DNA from: Beroe ovata
Taxonomy: Eukaryota; Ctenophora; Nuda; Beroida; Beroidae
Length of the DNA: 21,235 nucleotides
Direction of reading: 5' to 3'
Assembly: GCA_946803715.1 (NCBI GenBank)
Contig: CAMPET010000327.1
Coordinates: forward strand, 33,660-54,894
This document shows positions 9,149 through 18,193 of the stretch, piece by piece. The notes beneath the pieces are model-generated. The model saw only the letters and a list, made by a program, of their open reading frames with translations, made no database searches and had not been told where the DNA came from. Every line of letters starts with the position of its first letter. The first letter of the stretch is position 1. The position numbers and the translations under genes were made by a program.

Positions 9149-10492
9149 CTACCTTCTTTGGTAAAAAGGAATTGTCTTTTTCACTTTGTCAAGTTGTTCA
9201 AGGTAGGCCGGACAAGAATGACTATTAGTTTCATGATCAGTGCAATCATTACCGGCTCTGGCACAGTTCACCCCTACGAAACCTGTGCACTCAGCTGTGC
9301 GAGCCANATAGTGCTGAGCCAGGGCCCAGGGGGCATAACAGTTGCCTCTCACTGGGCAGTTTCGAGTTTCATGATCCTGAGCACAAAATCCACATTTGGC
9401 GCCATTCTTGCATTCCTTGCTGTGATGCCCAAATTCCTGGCAGTTATAACACCGTAACACAAATACTCTGTCATATACCTTGCATGTTTGGGAGCCAATG
9501 AAGAGGCGGTCATTCTGTTTAGATATCACTGATCTGATAATGTTACTGACCTTGATAGTGGCTCTGTAAACATTTGCATTGTTCCGAAGAGGAGCAATAT
9601 AAATAACCTCAACAATCCTATCCTCAGTACATTCAGATTCCTCAATGACAGACATGATTCCAGGGTTCTGGTTTTTCACCATGGTACAAATCTCTTCCTT
9701 TGAATATTCTCTGTTAAGGCCGACCACATTTATAGTAGGCACCTTATTAGCAACCTTTTCAATCTTATGTTCAGGACATTGAGCCATAATGTTACTCTTA
9801 AGTTTCATAGCATCAGATTTACTGTTCACAATAATACCAGTATCAGGAGATTGCTTTAAAGTGAAAGTTTTATGAACAGAAATCCCACTGTCAACACAGA
9901 TTCTCTCCAGTTTAGCAGCACTGACAGGGTTGCCATTCTCATCTTTTTTGATGGCCATCATGTGTTTCATATTTTCAGTGCGCTGCTTATCCTCCCAAGC
10001 ATTCTGGGGACCAATGTTCTTATCAGTACTGCTGTTGATGGAAGCTGATGTGGAATTCTGTGTACATAACATTGTCTTCAATTCACTTATCTCAGATTTG
10101 AATGCATTTTTCATTGAGTCAATCTTCTTCTCCAGAATATCTACACGATCAACAGTGGCTAGTGCACGTTTTTCCTCTTCACAAGTCATACAGAAATCAC
10201 AGACAAATAGAAAATGACCAAATCTTCTTTCGTAAGCACCTGTTTTGTTCACAGCAGGCTGTAACTGATTGGAAAATACTGTTGGTGCACTGACACAGTT
10301 CTTCTCATTGGAACAGTTGACAGCATGAAAAACACACTTGCAAATCCAGCACCTTATCCCATGTGAGTCAGTATTCACATTAGTATTACAAGCATTGCAG
10401 TGACCATCAGTTATAAGATTAGGAGCAGTATTTATGATGCCGTCTGTAGGATTGTCACCTGCATCAGTTTCTGGGTCCTGAAAGAGTACCAT
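9149..10492 (-). CDS. LINE ORF1, nucleic-acid-binding protein with PHD-like finger and zinc knuckles
   Basis: 447 residues. LINE ORF1 proteins coat the element RNA and act as chaperones in the ribonucleoprotein. The N-terminus has a C4HC3-like pattern: C32, C35, C48, C51, H56, C60, then C98 and C101, resembling the PHD-type finger known in some CR1-like ORF1 proteins. A heptad-like stretch around residues 115-142 could be a coiled coil for oligomerisation. The middle (about 160-340) has no motif I can name but is where an RRM-like fold would be expected. CCHC zinc knuckles follow at C348-C361 and C367-C379, and a third cysteine/histidine cluster lies near the end. An ambiguous base at 9307 falls between the second knuckle and this cluster, where the protein looks irregular, so a small local error or mutation is possible. 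Confidence 0.8.
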   Translation of the reverse strand: MVLFQDPETDAGDNPTDGIINTAPNLITDGHCNACNTNVNTDSHGIRCWICKCVFHAVNCSNEKNCVSAPTVFSNQLQPAVNKTGAYERRFGHFLFVCDFCMTCEEEKRALATVDRVDILEKKIDSMKNAFKSEISELKTMLCTQNSTSASINSSTDKNIGPQNAWEDKQRTENMKHMMAIKKDENGNPVSAAKLERICVDSGISVHKTFTLKQSPDTGIIVNSKSDAMKLKSNIMAQCPEHKIEKVANKVPTINVVGLNREYSKEEICTMVKNQNPGIMSVIEESECTEDRIVEVIYIAPLRNNANVYRATIKVSNIIRSVISKQNDRLFIGSQTCKVYDRVFVLRCYNCQEFGHHSKECKNGAKCGFCAQDHETRNCPVRGNCYAPWALAQHYXARTAECTGFVGVNCARAGNDCTDHETNSHSCPAYLEQLDKVKKTIPFYQRR

Positions 10493-10495
10493 CCT

Positions 10496-10614
10496 ATTTG
10501 AAGAACCCCAGAAACTACCAAAATTTGTTTTCTATCAAATCACAGAAGAGGAGCTCTAAAGCTTTGCAGCAAAACTTTATACTTTGAACGGAAAATGGCT
10601 GGGGTTCCTCAAAT
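10496..10614. repeat. Inverted repeats in the LINE 5' region
   Basis: ATTTGAAGAACCCCA at 10496-10510 is matched in inverted orientation by TGGGGTTCCTCAAAT at 10600-10614, with one mismatch in 15. Between them AAAGCTTTGC and GCAAAACTTT (about 10558-10578) form a second near-palindrome. Together they could fold the 5' UTR of the LINE RNA, or they could be remnants of an older insertion. Confidence 0.55.
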
Positions 10615-10623
10615 TTGATTGTA

Positions 10624-10680
10624 ATAAGTAGTGTTGATAAGTAGTGTTGATAAGTTTAAACTTGTTAAACTTGAAGTCTT
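10624..10680. repeat. Short direct and inverted repeats beside the LINE 5' end
   Basis: TAAGTAGTGTTGA occurs twice in tandem, followed by AAGTTTAAACTTGTTAAACTT, which contains the palindrome AAGTTTAAACTT. This lies just outside the probable LINE 5' end. It may reflect slippage at the insertion junction. Confidence 0.5.
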
Positions 10681-10690
10681 AGCTTTTTAG

Positions 10691-11244
10691 TCCTTTATCT
10701 CCCTGAAAATGCTTCGTCATATCNTCAATCATTTAAGCGAGTATCTGATGTAGTGCCAGACGCACTAACCGGACTCAGTGACCGACCTGAACAGGTTAAC
10801 AGAGACTCAATAGCCCACGTGAACTCAGTTGCTAGGGCAACTCGAGCAGCCGCCAAGACACTCCCGGGGTGGGTGAAATATATTGTCTCGTTTGATCATC
10901 TCGCTCTGGAACCTGGTATGCTACAGCTTATCCTCGTAGGTATGAGCGTGGCAACAAGTGAGGCTGTTGCGGAGACATTCGGAAGTGTTATGGAAAAATA
11001 TCACAACACACGCTTCTTTAATGTCGGCCCCGCCAATGATGACACCAGGCTACAGCGTGAGATGATGCTGCGACTCAATGGACCACCTTTGGGAGTGAGC
11101 GAGGCGTTCTGCTCGAGGATTGCTGATAGACTCAATGCCGGACCCACTGCTGCATACACTAGACTTCACCCATATCAGCGGAAGTCTAAAGTGGGCAGAG
11201 TGGTCAAACGGCTTAAAGGGGCTCAGAGCGGTTTTTTTAAATAA
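10691..11244 (+). pseudogene. C-terminal fragment of an unrecognised, possibly transposase-related protein
   Basis: The frame is open from about 10670 to the TAA at 11242-11244, with no suitable ATG at its start. A CTTTTTAG acceptor-like site ends at 10690 and would give a final exon of about 184 residues. The segment SEAVAETFGSVMEKYH, then REMMLRLNGPPLG, and a basic end with VVKRLKG followed by FFK, recall from memory the C-terminal end of a multicopy, uncharacterised transposase-like family of invertebrates; I cannot confirm this. No zinc finger or catalytic triad is visible. The LINE ends directly upstream, so the 5' part of the gene may have been cut off by that insertion. An N at 10724 falls in this frame. 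It may be a real terminal exon, a decayed element, or both. Confidence 0.5.
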
Positions 11245-12360
11245 TTGCTGTGCAATTTGATTTTTATCTCACGTAGTAATTGTCACTCATAATTAATCGA
11301 TCAACTTACCAAACTCAAAAGTGAGTCCAAACTTTATTCGAATCAAGATGTCTGTCACAATTTACCACGATTTGCGTATTAAATGGAACGCGCTAAAAAG
11401 ATTCTGTGTACAAATTTTAATCGTCATCTCTCACGTTGACAATCGCGCGGCGCCGCGGCGTTTAAGACCTCGTGTTATTTCTTGTGCACGTCATCGATAA
11501 TCTATATGCATACTGCATAGCTATGCATAGTGCATAACTATGTGAAAACAATATCTCGCTCCATACTTCATAGGACACACGTTCCACAATGATGAACACG
11601 TCAACGGTTGTCATCTACCATTGCAGTAGCCATGCCAGTAGGGCTTGAAACATATCGTAGGAAAAGCCTTCATTTGGGCCTTTGGAAAATGGAACTACAT
11701 GTTTGGATGCAAGTAAGGATCTTCGGCATTTGTTTATCAGCTCTCAGCGGCGATTGGTCAACCTGGGGATTGGAAAGTTCGAGAAGATGGTGCAGATCAA
11801 TTAATCGAGGAAACAGCATGGCTGTCGGCTGATGGTGAAAGCAGTGTAGTGATTGCAATTCGATGCCACAGATACTTTGCTTCTATCATCAGCCATCCAC
11901 GCACTTATAAAGTTGCATCTTGTTCGGTTGCAACGGTTTTGTGTGCAATTACACAGTCGGCAGTCACCATGCATTAAGACTGCACGCATTAAGACTGTAA
12001 GATGATTCAAAATATGCCAAAGGTATGTTAAAAGTTCTCTCTGTGTCGTATTTAAGCTTACTCTTAACGTTGATGACATATTCTCAACTATTCCCCGTTC
12101 AGCAGAATCTCATTCCTCGGCATTTTCAGTCTCGCCAAAAAATTCCCAAATTTTGTGCAGGCTGGGAAAATTTTGCATGCGTTTGCACATTGCGCGTTTT
12201 TTTCGCGCAAAGCATTCTGCTCCTTCATAAAATTTGACGACTCGACCTTGGTTAAATGAAATGCGCGGTGCAGGTGCTATTGATACGCGCTGCGTCTTGG
12301 AAACGAAAAGCGGNATGAATATCTTTGTGAACAAGAATTACAGGAGTGCCGTGGTACTCC

Positions 12361-12450
12361 TTGACACCGAAACGAGGCCCGATGGGATCATTGACACCAC
12401 TCGGAGTACGAAACAAGAATCGCGCCCCGTGAATGACAACCGCTGACACC
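12361..12450 (-). repeat. Inverted copies of the GGTGTCAA motif
   Basis: TTGACACC occurs at 12361-12368 and again at 12391-12398, exactly 30 bases apart, and CTGACACC at 12443-12450. Read on the minus strand these are GGTGTCAA/G. The middle copy with flanks, GAGTGGTGTCAATG, is close to the copies in the RASEF-like intron at 19676. They may be remnants of the minisatellite family seen in the SAR1 intron. Confidence 0.55.
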
Positions 12451-12482
12451 ATTCACTTCACTTAAAAGCTGTCTGTCCATTA

Positions 12483-12490
12483 TGACGTCA
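12483..12490. promoter_or_regulatory. CRE-like palindrome TGACGTCA
   Basis: A perfect CREB/ATF consensus lies 12 bases upstream of the ATG at 12502. Eight-base matches arise by chance about once per 65 kb, so it is suggestive only. Its place, almost on the start codon, would put it in the 5' UTR or core promoter. Confidence 0.3.
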
Positions 12491-12501
12491 TACTATCCAT
12501 C

Positions 12502-14408
12502 ATGTCTAAGCGAAAGCTGCCAAGACGGGAACTTCCATTCATTGGAAAGCTCCTCGATGCTCTACCACATTCGAAACTCCCAACAAACGGCTCTGTCCTC
12601 AGACGAGTCTACTTCCTCATAGAAGCCAGTGTCAACGGCAAGAGCAACTTCGATGAGTCTGCTGTCACCGTGAAGAATGAACTCCTCGACATTTGGAGCT
12701 ATGCAGGATATGAAGATATTCTTCATGATCCTTCCTTCATCCTTCGTAAAATCAAATCCCTCATTGAAACCTATCGCTCTCTCCTGAAATTCCCTCCTTC
12801 CAGACACTCAACTGAAACCTTCAAGAAGAAAGAATCCTCCTTTCAACAAACCCTTCCTAAGCTCTTTGACATCACTTTTGAAAAGCTCCGCTACAGCAAT
12901 AAGATCACCCTCGAAGACCGTGATTTCTTGTTGAACCACTGGTGGAAGCCCATTTCCTCCACTCCTGACCTGAAACTGAAGAAGCAAATCCTGAAGAAAC
13001 TTGATAGACAACAAAAGCACGATACCTTCCTCAACACTGCTCCCTCTTCTTCCACCATCCTCCGCCCCTCCCCTCCCTCCACCGCACCCTCTTCCTGTTC
13101 TACAAGCCCTAAATCCGATTCCGAGTTCAACCCCAAGCGCCCCTGCCGTAGTCCTGGGACCCCTCTCCTCCTCCCACCTGACATTCTCAGACGAGTTGGC
13201 CCTACAGCTGACCGTCTGGGTATGAGCAACAACCAGCTCACCTGCATAACTGCCGTCATCGCACAGAACAGTGGAGGAAACATCGACGACATCTCCCTCT
13301 CCAAATCTACCTGTCGCCGATCCAGGGCTACTGCTAGATCCGCGGAAGCCGCCAAGATCCGATCTGACCTACAGTGTACACACGCCCAGATCAACTTTGA
13401 TGGGAAGCTCCTCCCTGATCTTGATGGGAACCAGAAGACTAACCGCCTTGCTGTTGTCCTAGTGCAGGAAGAGGAGAACCATCTCCTTGGACTCGTGCAG
13501 ACTGCCGATTCGACAGGTACAGTACTATTCGTCGTCTGAATTATTACGACATTTTCAATCCCTTATTGTCGCCATTATCAACAAAATTGTTGAAGATTGC
13601 TCAGCGGAACTAACCAAATAATCGTTCAGGTCGAGTTGAAGCAGAAGCCGTGAAGTCTACATTGGATTCCTGGGGTATTGGAGCCGAGATAATTGCCTGT
13701 GGTTTCGACACTACCGCCTCTAACACTGGGATCCACCGGGGAGCCTGCACCATCCTCCAAAACCTCCTTCAGAGACAGCTACTGTGGCTCGCCTGCAGGC
13801 ACCATATACTCGAGCTGGTCCTTAGAGCAGCCTTCCAGGAACTTTTTGGCGACACCAATGGTCCTGAGGAGAGTTTCTTCAAGTTCCTGAAACCCCTGTG
13901 GGGCTCCCTAGACCTCTCTCAACTGTCTCTCCCATCCATCCCTGCCTGCTACACCTGGTACCTGACAGAGGAGTTGATACCACTAAGCCTCTTCGACGTC
14001 ACCATCTCATCTGACGAACAAGACAGACTTGCTGTGAAACTGAGTGAGATCCCCGACGTCATCCTGCCTGTGGAGAAGCCCGTCTTACCTTCCATCCTAC
14101 CCTCCTCTTCTTTAAGCGACTTTGTTGGCCCCAGATCCATCACCGTCTTCCGGATTCTGGGAATCTCCAACAAGTTCCTATCCTCACCAGACTGGAGAGA
14201 ACACGAAGACTACGCCACTCTGAAAAGAGCCACTAGGAATCTCACCTGCGTGAACGATTCCTGCGAAAGAGCGTTGGCTTTGGCCACATCTTTCAATGGA
14301 ACCATCACAAAGGATGAGTCTTCGTTCCAAGATCTTCTTCTCATCGTTGAGGCTCACAGGAAGAAGTTCAGCATCCAGAAGAAGACAGACTTGAAGAATT
14401 TGATTTGA
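12502..14408 (+). CDS. RNase H-like, hAT-related transposase-family protein, two exons, internally shortened
   Basis: Two exons, 12502-13516 and 13630-14408, joined by a GT-AG intron in phase 1, give 597 residues. The junction restores STG-RVEAEAV, which fits the family, whereas reading through the intron stops at once. The N-terminal 150 residues are helical and charged, then comes a Ser/Pro-rich linker (about 170-215). The core shows FDGKLLPDL near residue 300, GFDTTASNTG with D365, and ACRHH with C394, H396 and H397, which correspond to the first two acidic positions and the C/H motif of hAT-like RNase H folds. From memory, members of this uncharacterised multicopy family of cnidarians and arthropods have roughly 200 more residues between the F-x2-FLKPLW segment and the TWYLTEELI segment; here these lie about 25 residues apart, so the insertion domain and third acidic residue seem deleted. 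It may be a dead copy or a domesticated gene. I found no terminal inverted repeats. Confidence 0.72.
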
Positions 14409-14437
14409 GTGCATTTTAGTTTTGAGTGATGTTTGTC

Positions 14438-14443
14438 AATAAA
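14438..14443 (+). terminator. Polyadenylation signal AATAAA
   Basis: Canonical hexamer 30 bases after the stop codon of the transposase-like gene, in a short AT-rich 3' flank. Position and orientation fit that gene. Confidence 0.65.
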
Positions 14444-14511
14444 GTATTCGATCAATCTTTTTTCAACCAAAATATGTCTCGAAAAGTCTGAAAAAACATA
14501 ATTAATTTTCG

Positions 14512-14855
14512 AAAAATGGGCGTGGTCGCTAATGAGGTTGGGCGTGGTCCTAGAGACTTGGGACCGACATTAAACGAAATGCTTTTCTACGGTTTATATT
14601 CGAGTAAGTAGGTTTGAACGCGCTAAAATTAAGGCATCAAGGTCAAAAATCGATTTTTCGATATTTTACCTGTTAAAAATGGGCGTGGCCGGAAATGGGC
14701 TTGGGCGTGGTCCTAGAGTTTTGAAACCGACATTAAACGAAATGCTTTTCTACGGTTTATATTCGACTAAATAGGTTTCATCGTGCTAAAATAAGAGCAT
14801 AACGGTCAAAAATCGATTTTTCGATATTTTACCTGTATAAGCAAGTGGCAAAAAC
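14512..14855. repeat. Tandem repeat of 163 bp, about two copies, with GGGCGTGG motifs
   Basis: ACCGACATTAAACGAAATGC occurs at 14563 and 14726, and GGTCAAAAATCGATTTTTCG at 14641 and 14804, both exactly 163 bases apart. Each unit carries AAATGGGCGTGG, GGGCGTGGTCCTAGAG, CTTTTCTACGGTTTATATTCGA and the perfect palindrome AAAAATCGATTTTT. A partial third GGGCGTGG copy follows at about 14858. It is a local satellite or part of an interspersed element. Copies differ at several positions, so the duplication is not brand new. Confidence 0.85.
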
Positions 14856-15058
14856 AGGGCGTGGCTCTGTGGGTGGGTCAAACGATCGACAATCGGGCCA
14901 AAAATTTTTGTGGGTGTTATTGGGCCCCCAGGTCAACTTTTAAGCTTTGTCTTCTAATTATTTGAGGAAAAAAGTTTTTTTTGAACCGCCCTCCGTGACT
15001 CCTTTTCATCAAAAATTAGGATGAGATTCACAATTTCGCATGAANAACTGGTGAGGTG

Positions 15059-15322
15059 ATGGCAGGCAGGTTTGGCGGTGGATACTTTCCGGACAGCACA
15101 CATTTCCGGACTGAAATTAAGGAAGAAAAACCGATCAACTATTGCATTGTCAACGGAAATCTCATTTGCAATCAAACAATCACCAAGAAGTTTTGGATTA
15201 AGGCTAGAGACAAATACCTGCCTACTGTCATTCACAAAGGAGTGAATTTCTATAGTCCATGTTCTAACTACCTATTTACCTGGGACGGCATGCTTCTTGC
15301 CCTTAACAGAGATAAACTTTAG
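15059..15322 (+). other. Unrecognised 87-codon ORF
   Basis: The ORF runs from ATG at 15059 to TAG and starts MAGRFGGGYFPDSTHF; the frame opens at 15044 after a TGA. It is basic, with no transmembrane segment or known domain, and has a fairly ordinary amino-acid composition with few low-complexity residues. There is no good splice acceptor before it. It may be a decayed element fragment or chance. Confidence 0.2.
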
Positions 15323-16076
15323 GTAAACAACAGAAACAATGAGAACAGAAAGTGAAGAAGCTTTCAGAAGCAATCCTGGGGTTTCAACACAAAGAGCTAC
15401 AAAACATGCCCCAACGCTGCAGCAGATCAGATCGATATCCATCGGAAAGTTCGATTCACTGCCAGCAATCAAACCTATCGAGCGATAATGACACGGGGTT
15501 CAAATCGGTCAAACGGATATTCCCCTGCAAATTCATCGTTTACGGATTATTGACTGAGTGAGTCTTCCATAAGTGAAACCAATTCTCACGCTCGAAAAAT
15601 GGCGCTCGATTTTAGAAAGTGTAGTTCTAGCCTTGCGCTGGATGCCCGCGCGCGCGTCCCAAATCAAAAAATGAATTTTTATCAATATTTTTGCAAAACA
15701 AGTAGCAAATGAACTTATTTGGTTATACACAACTATATTATTGCAAATCATTGATAGTTTTGTGTATCTAAATTTTGAATCAAATAATCCATTTTTTAAA
15801 GTTTTTCGACGCGCCGCGCAAGTGATTGTATTTGAATTTTGCAGCGAAATAACTTTGCAACGATAATGTCATCTGATTGGCACGTACTATACTACCATAG
15901 CAACCACATGAGCCATTGTCTTCCCTATTTCCGAGTGAAATAGCACCTTTTTGTATTAAATCTCCATTTCAATTTGCAGAACTTTGCCACCAGATTGTAA
16001 TTTTCGCATTTAAAAATGGTCTAAAATCGTCAATTCAGAGAAAAATCGGTATTTAATATTGAGCACCATAGGAGGA

Positions 16077-18193
16077 ATGACTTTAAACCAAGATAATTCA
16101 ATTGCCTGTAATCAAAATGAAAAGCAGCAGTGTGACTCATCAAGTAGTTTCTTCCAGGTTATTACCTACTGGCTAGCATATGTTATATTGCCTGTCTGAT
16201 CTTAATCAATCCTTAACTTGGAAGTTGTTGAGTTCCATGACGTTTTGCTTTCTGTTAATCCACCGCAAATCCCAGGGTCTCAGTGATATTCTCAAGACAG
16301 AACAAATGTGTGACATCACAATAAGATGCGGTGACGATACATTCAAGGCACATAAGATCGTTCTAGCTGCCAATTGTCCCTATCTTCGGGCAATGTTTAC
16401 AAATGGAATGAAAGAAAGTAGGAGCAGTGAAATAGCCCTGAAACGAATATGCAGCAAGACATGGACAAATATTATGGACTTCATGTACACGAAAAATACA
16501 AATATAGACGACACCAATGTTTGGAAGCTCGTTGAAGCAGCCTCCATGCTTCAGATAGACGAGCTCAGGGTGAAATGCTCCAGTTACCTCTGCAAACAGA
16601 TCGATGCCAGCAACGCAATCAGGATTCGAGACTATTCACAGTTGCTACTTCTCGAAGATTTGGAGGAAGCATCAACAACGTTCCTTAAAAACAACTTTGA
16701 AAAAATTATCGAGAACGAAGATTTTCTAGACTTATCCCACGAAAAACTGGAGGAAATACTCCAGTTTGACTTCCTGAGAGTCAGATCAGAGTACGTGCTT
16801 CTTCACGGAGCACTGAAGTGGCTCCAACATGACCTTGTGACCAGGTCTGAACAAGCTTTCCAAGTGCTGCAGCACATCCGTCTTCTTCACTTCACAAATG
16901 TGGCGTACGTGCAACGTATCGTTGAGAAACTTCCTCATAACTTGAACAGTGCAGAGGATTGTGAGAAGTTTCTTGAGAACATCAGACGGTCTAAGAGGCG
17001 GCTCCTGGGATCCAGTCACGAAGATTCTATTTCTTATCCCAGGTGAGAGTTCAGTGTTTCAAGAAACGGTATCCTGATCACATCTATATTTTCCTGTTGA
17101 TCTCATGACCATGCGCCCAGGTGGTATCCACAAGAATCGATCTACGTGTCAGGAGGTCGTAATGAGAACTCATGTCTCTCCTCAATAGAGAGATACGATG
17201 TAAATACTAATTCATGGTCATTCCTGGATGCCATGCACTCTCAGAGAACTGCAGTCTCGCTCGCACCTCTCAACAATCACATCTACTGCATGGGAGGTCA
17301 GGTCTCGATGAACTAAAATTGGGTTCCGTCAGATTTTTATTCCAATGATTTTAACAGTACGATTCTCACAGTAACACAAAACTTTTGTCAGGAGAACGTG
17401 AGAACCCCAAATGTCGATCACAAACCCTCTACCTGAGCGAAGTTGAGCGATATAGCCCTCAGTTCAATACATGGAGTCCTGTGAGCAGACTAACCGTACC
17501 CAGGTCATTCGGAGCATCTGCAGTGTGTCGAGGTGACATGTACGCTCTGGGAGGGGAGGACAATCACATGTGCCATGCCACAATTGAGAAGTATGATGAG
17601 AGCAGGGATGCCTGGCTGCCTGCCACACCCATGAACCTGGCCAGGTCTGGAGTCTGTGCCACGACAGTGGAGAACAGGATATTCGTGATAGGTGGACACG
17701 ATAACTACAACAACTACACCCAGCATAGCTCCGTGGAGGCGTATGATCCGAGGGAGGGAAAGTGGCACTTCTGTATGGGGCTCAATATCGGCAGATCGGG
17801 TGCCACGGCCGGCACTATTGACGGCAAAGTCTATCTGGCAGGGGGACGGAACAGGCAGTTGGGCAATTTGTTTTTCTGGTTGTGTGAGTGCTATGAGCCA
17901 CGTGTAGACAGATGGCATCCAGTGGCAAGCATGAGCACTGTTAGGGCGTGGCCAGGCTCTGCAGTTATAGATAACAAGTAAGTAACTTTATTAATGATGC
18001 AAAATCGCTGCAAGTGTCTGACTGTTTGCCTATAGTGAGTTTATCACACTGTTACAGGTTTGTAGTTCTGGGTGGATATGACTGTACTGACCGACTGAAC
18101 ACTGTGGACATGTATAACCCCAGAACAGACACGTGGCAGAGGTGTGGCAACATGATCATGTGCCGTGCTGGCGCATCTGCCTGCTCAATCTAG
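16077..18193 (+). CDS. BTB-BACK-Kelch protein (KLHL type), complete, five exons
   Basis: KLHL proteins bind CUL3 through BTB and BACK and capture substrates for ubiquitylation with the Kelch propeller. Exons: 16077-16157, 16276-17042, 17121-17296, 17392-17977, 18058-18193, all GT-AG with matching phases, giving 581 residues. The BTB domain is at about 34-134 (MCDITIRCG, FKAHKIVLAA, YLRAMF), BACK at about 137-240, and six Kelch blades follow from about 285, marked by the Gly-Gly doublets of IYVSGG, IYCMGG, MYALGG, IFVIGG, VYLAGG and FVVLGG. The ATG at 16077 was chosen because its 27-codon exon splices in phase 0 to GLSDILKTEQ, as usual just before a BTB domain; the alternative ATG at 16180 would add an odd hydrophobic start read from intron sequence. 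The exact KLHL subfamily cannot be fixed by eye. There are no truncations or damaged motifs. Confidence 0.92.

Larger units (their letters stand above)
6374..10620 (-). mobile_element. Non-LTR retrotransposon (LINE, CR1/L2/Jockey type), inactivated
   Basis: A nearly full-length two-ORF LINE on the minus strand, oriented the same way as SAR1 and about 1.1 kb upstream of it. ORF1 (10492-9149) has a zinc-binding N-terminus and zinc knuckles; ORF2 encodes an APE-type endonuclease and a reverse transcriptase. ORF2 has a TAA at 8931-8933, a frameshift near 7455 and another near 6460, so this copy is dead. The ends are approximate: upstream of ORF1 there is a structured 5' region up to about 10615, and the 3' end is lost in the MITE-like insertion. 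No clear target-site duplication was found for the LINE itself. Confidence 0.88.
11245..12501. other. Intergenic region with small repeats and palindromes
   Basis: No convincing gene on either strand. It holds a GC-rich block at 11444-11460, the 14 bp palindrome TGCATAGCTATGCA at 11514-11527, a GCATTAAGACTG direct repeat at 11971 and 11986, a perfect hairpin TTGCGCG-T7-CGCGCAA near 12190-12210, and three inverted GGTGTCAA motifs at 12361-12450. The right end is the upstream region of the transposase-like gene. An N is present at 12314. Confidence 0.6.
14409..16076. other. Repeat-rich intergenic region before the BTB-Kelch gene
   Basis: Starts with the 3' flank of the transposase-like gene, followed by the 163 bp tandem repeat (14512-14855) and more GGGCGTGG-type sequence to about 14870. 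An ORF of about 87 codons at 15059-15322 (plus) has no recognisable motif. GC-rich alternating runs occur at 15647-15656 and around 15809-15820 in otherwise AT-rich DNA. The last 300 bases should contain the promoter and 5' UTR of the BTB-Kelch gene, but I see no clear promoter element. Confidence 0.6.

Noticed and set aside
12891-13394. 167-codon antisense ORF inside the transposase-like gene
   Set aside because: It is a mirror of the Ser/Pro-rich coding strand, with low-complexity composition and no motif.
6388-15045. Single ambiguous bases at 6388, 9307, 10724, 12314 and 15045
   Set aside because: They look like unresolved consensus calls and not biology, although those in the LINE and orphan frame make small frameshifts there less certain.
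15490-15515. GGGTTCAAATCGG resembling a tRNA B box
   Set aside because: It lacks the final CC of the box, and no A box, acceptor stem or cloverleaf could be found around it.
17505-17918. 137-codon antisense ORF within the Kelch exon
   Set aside because: It is a shadow of a well-supported Kelch-coding exon.
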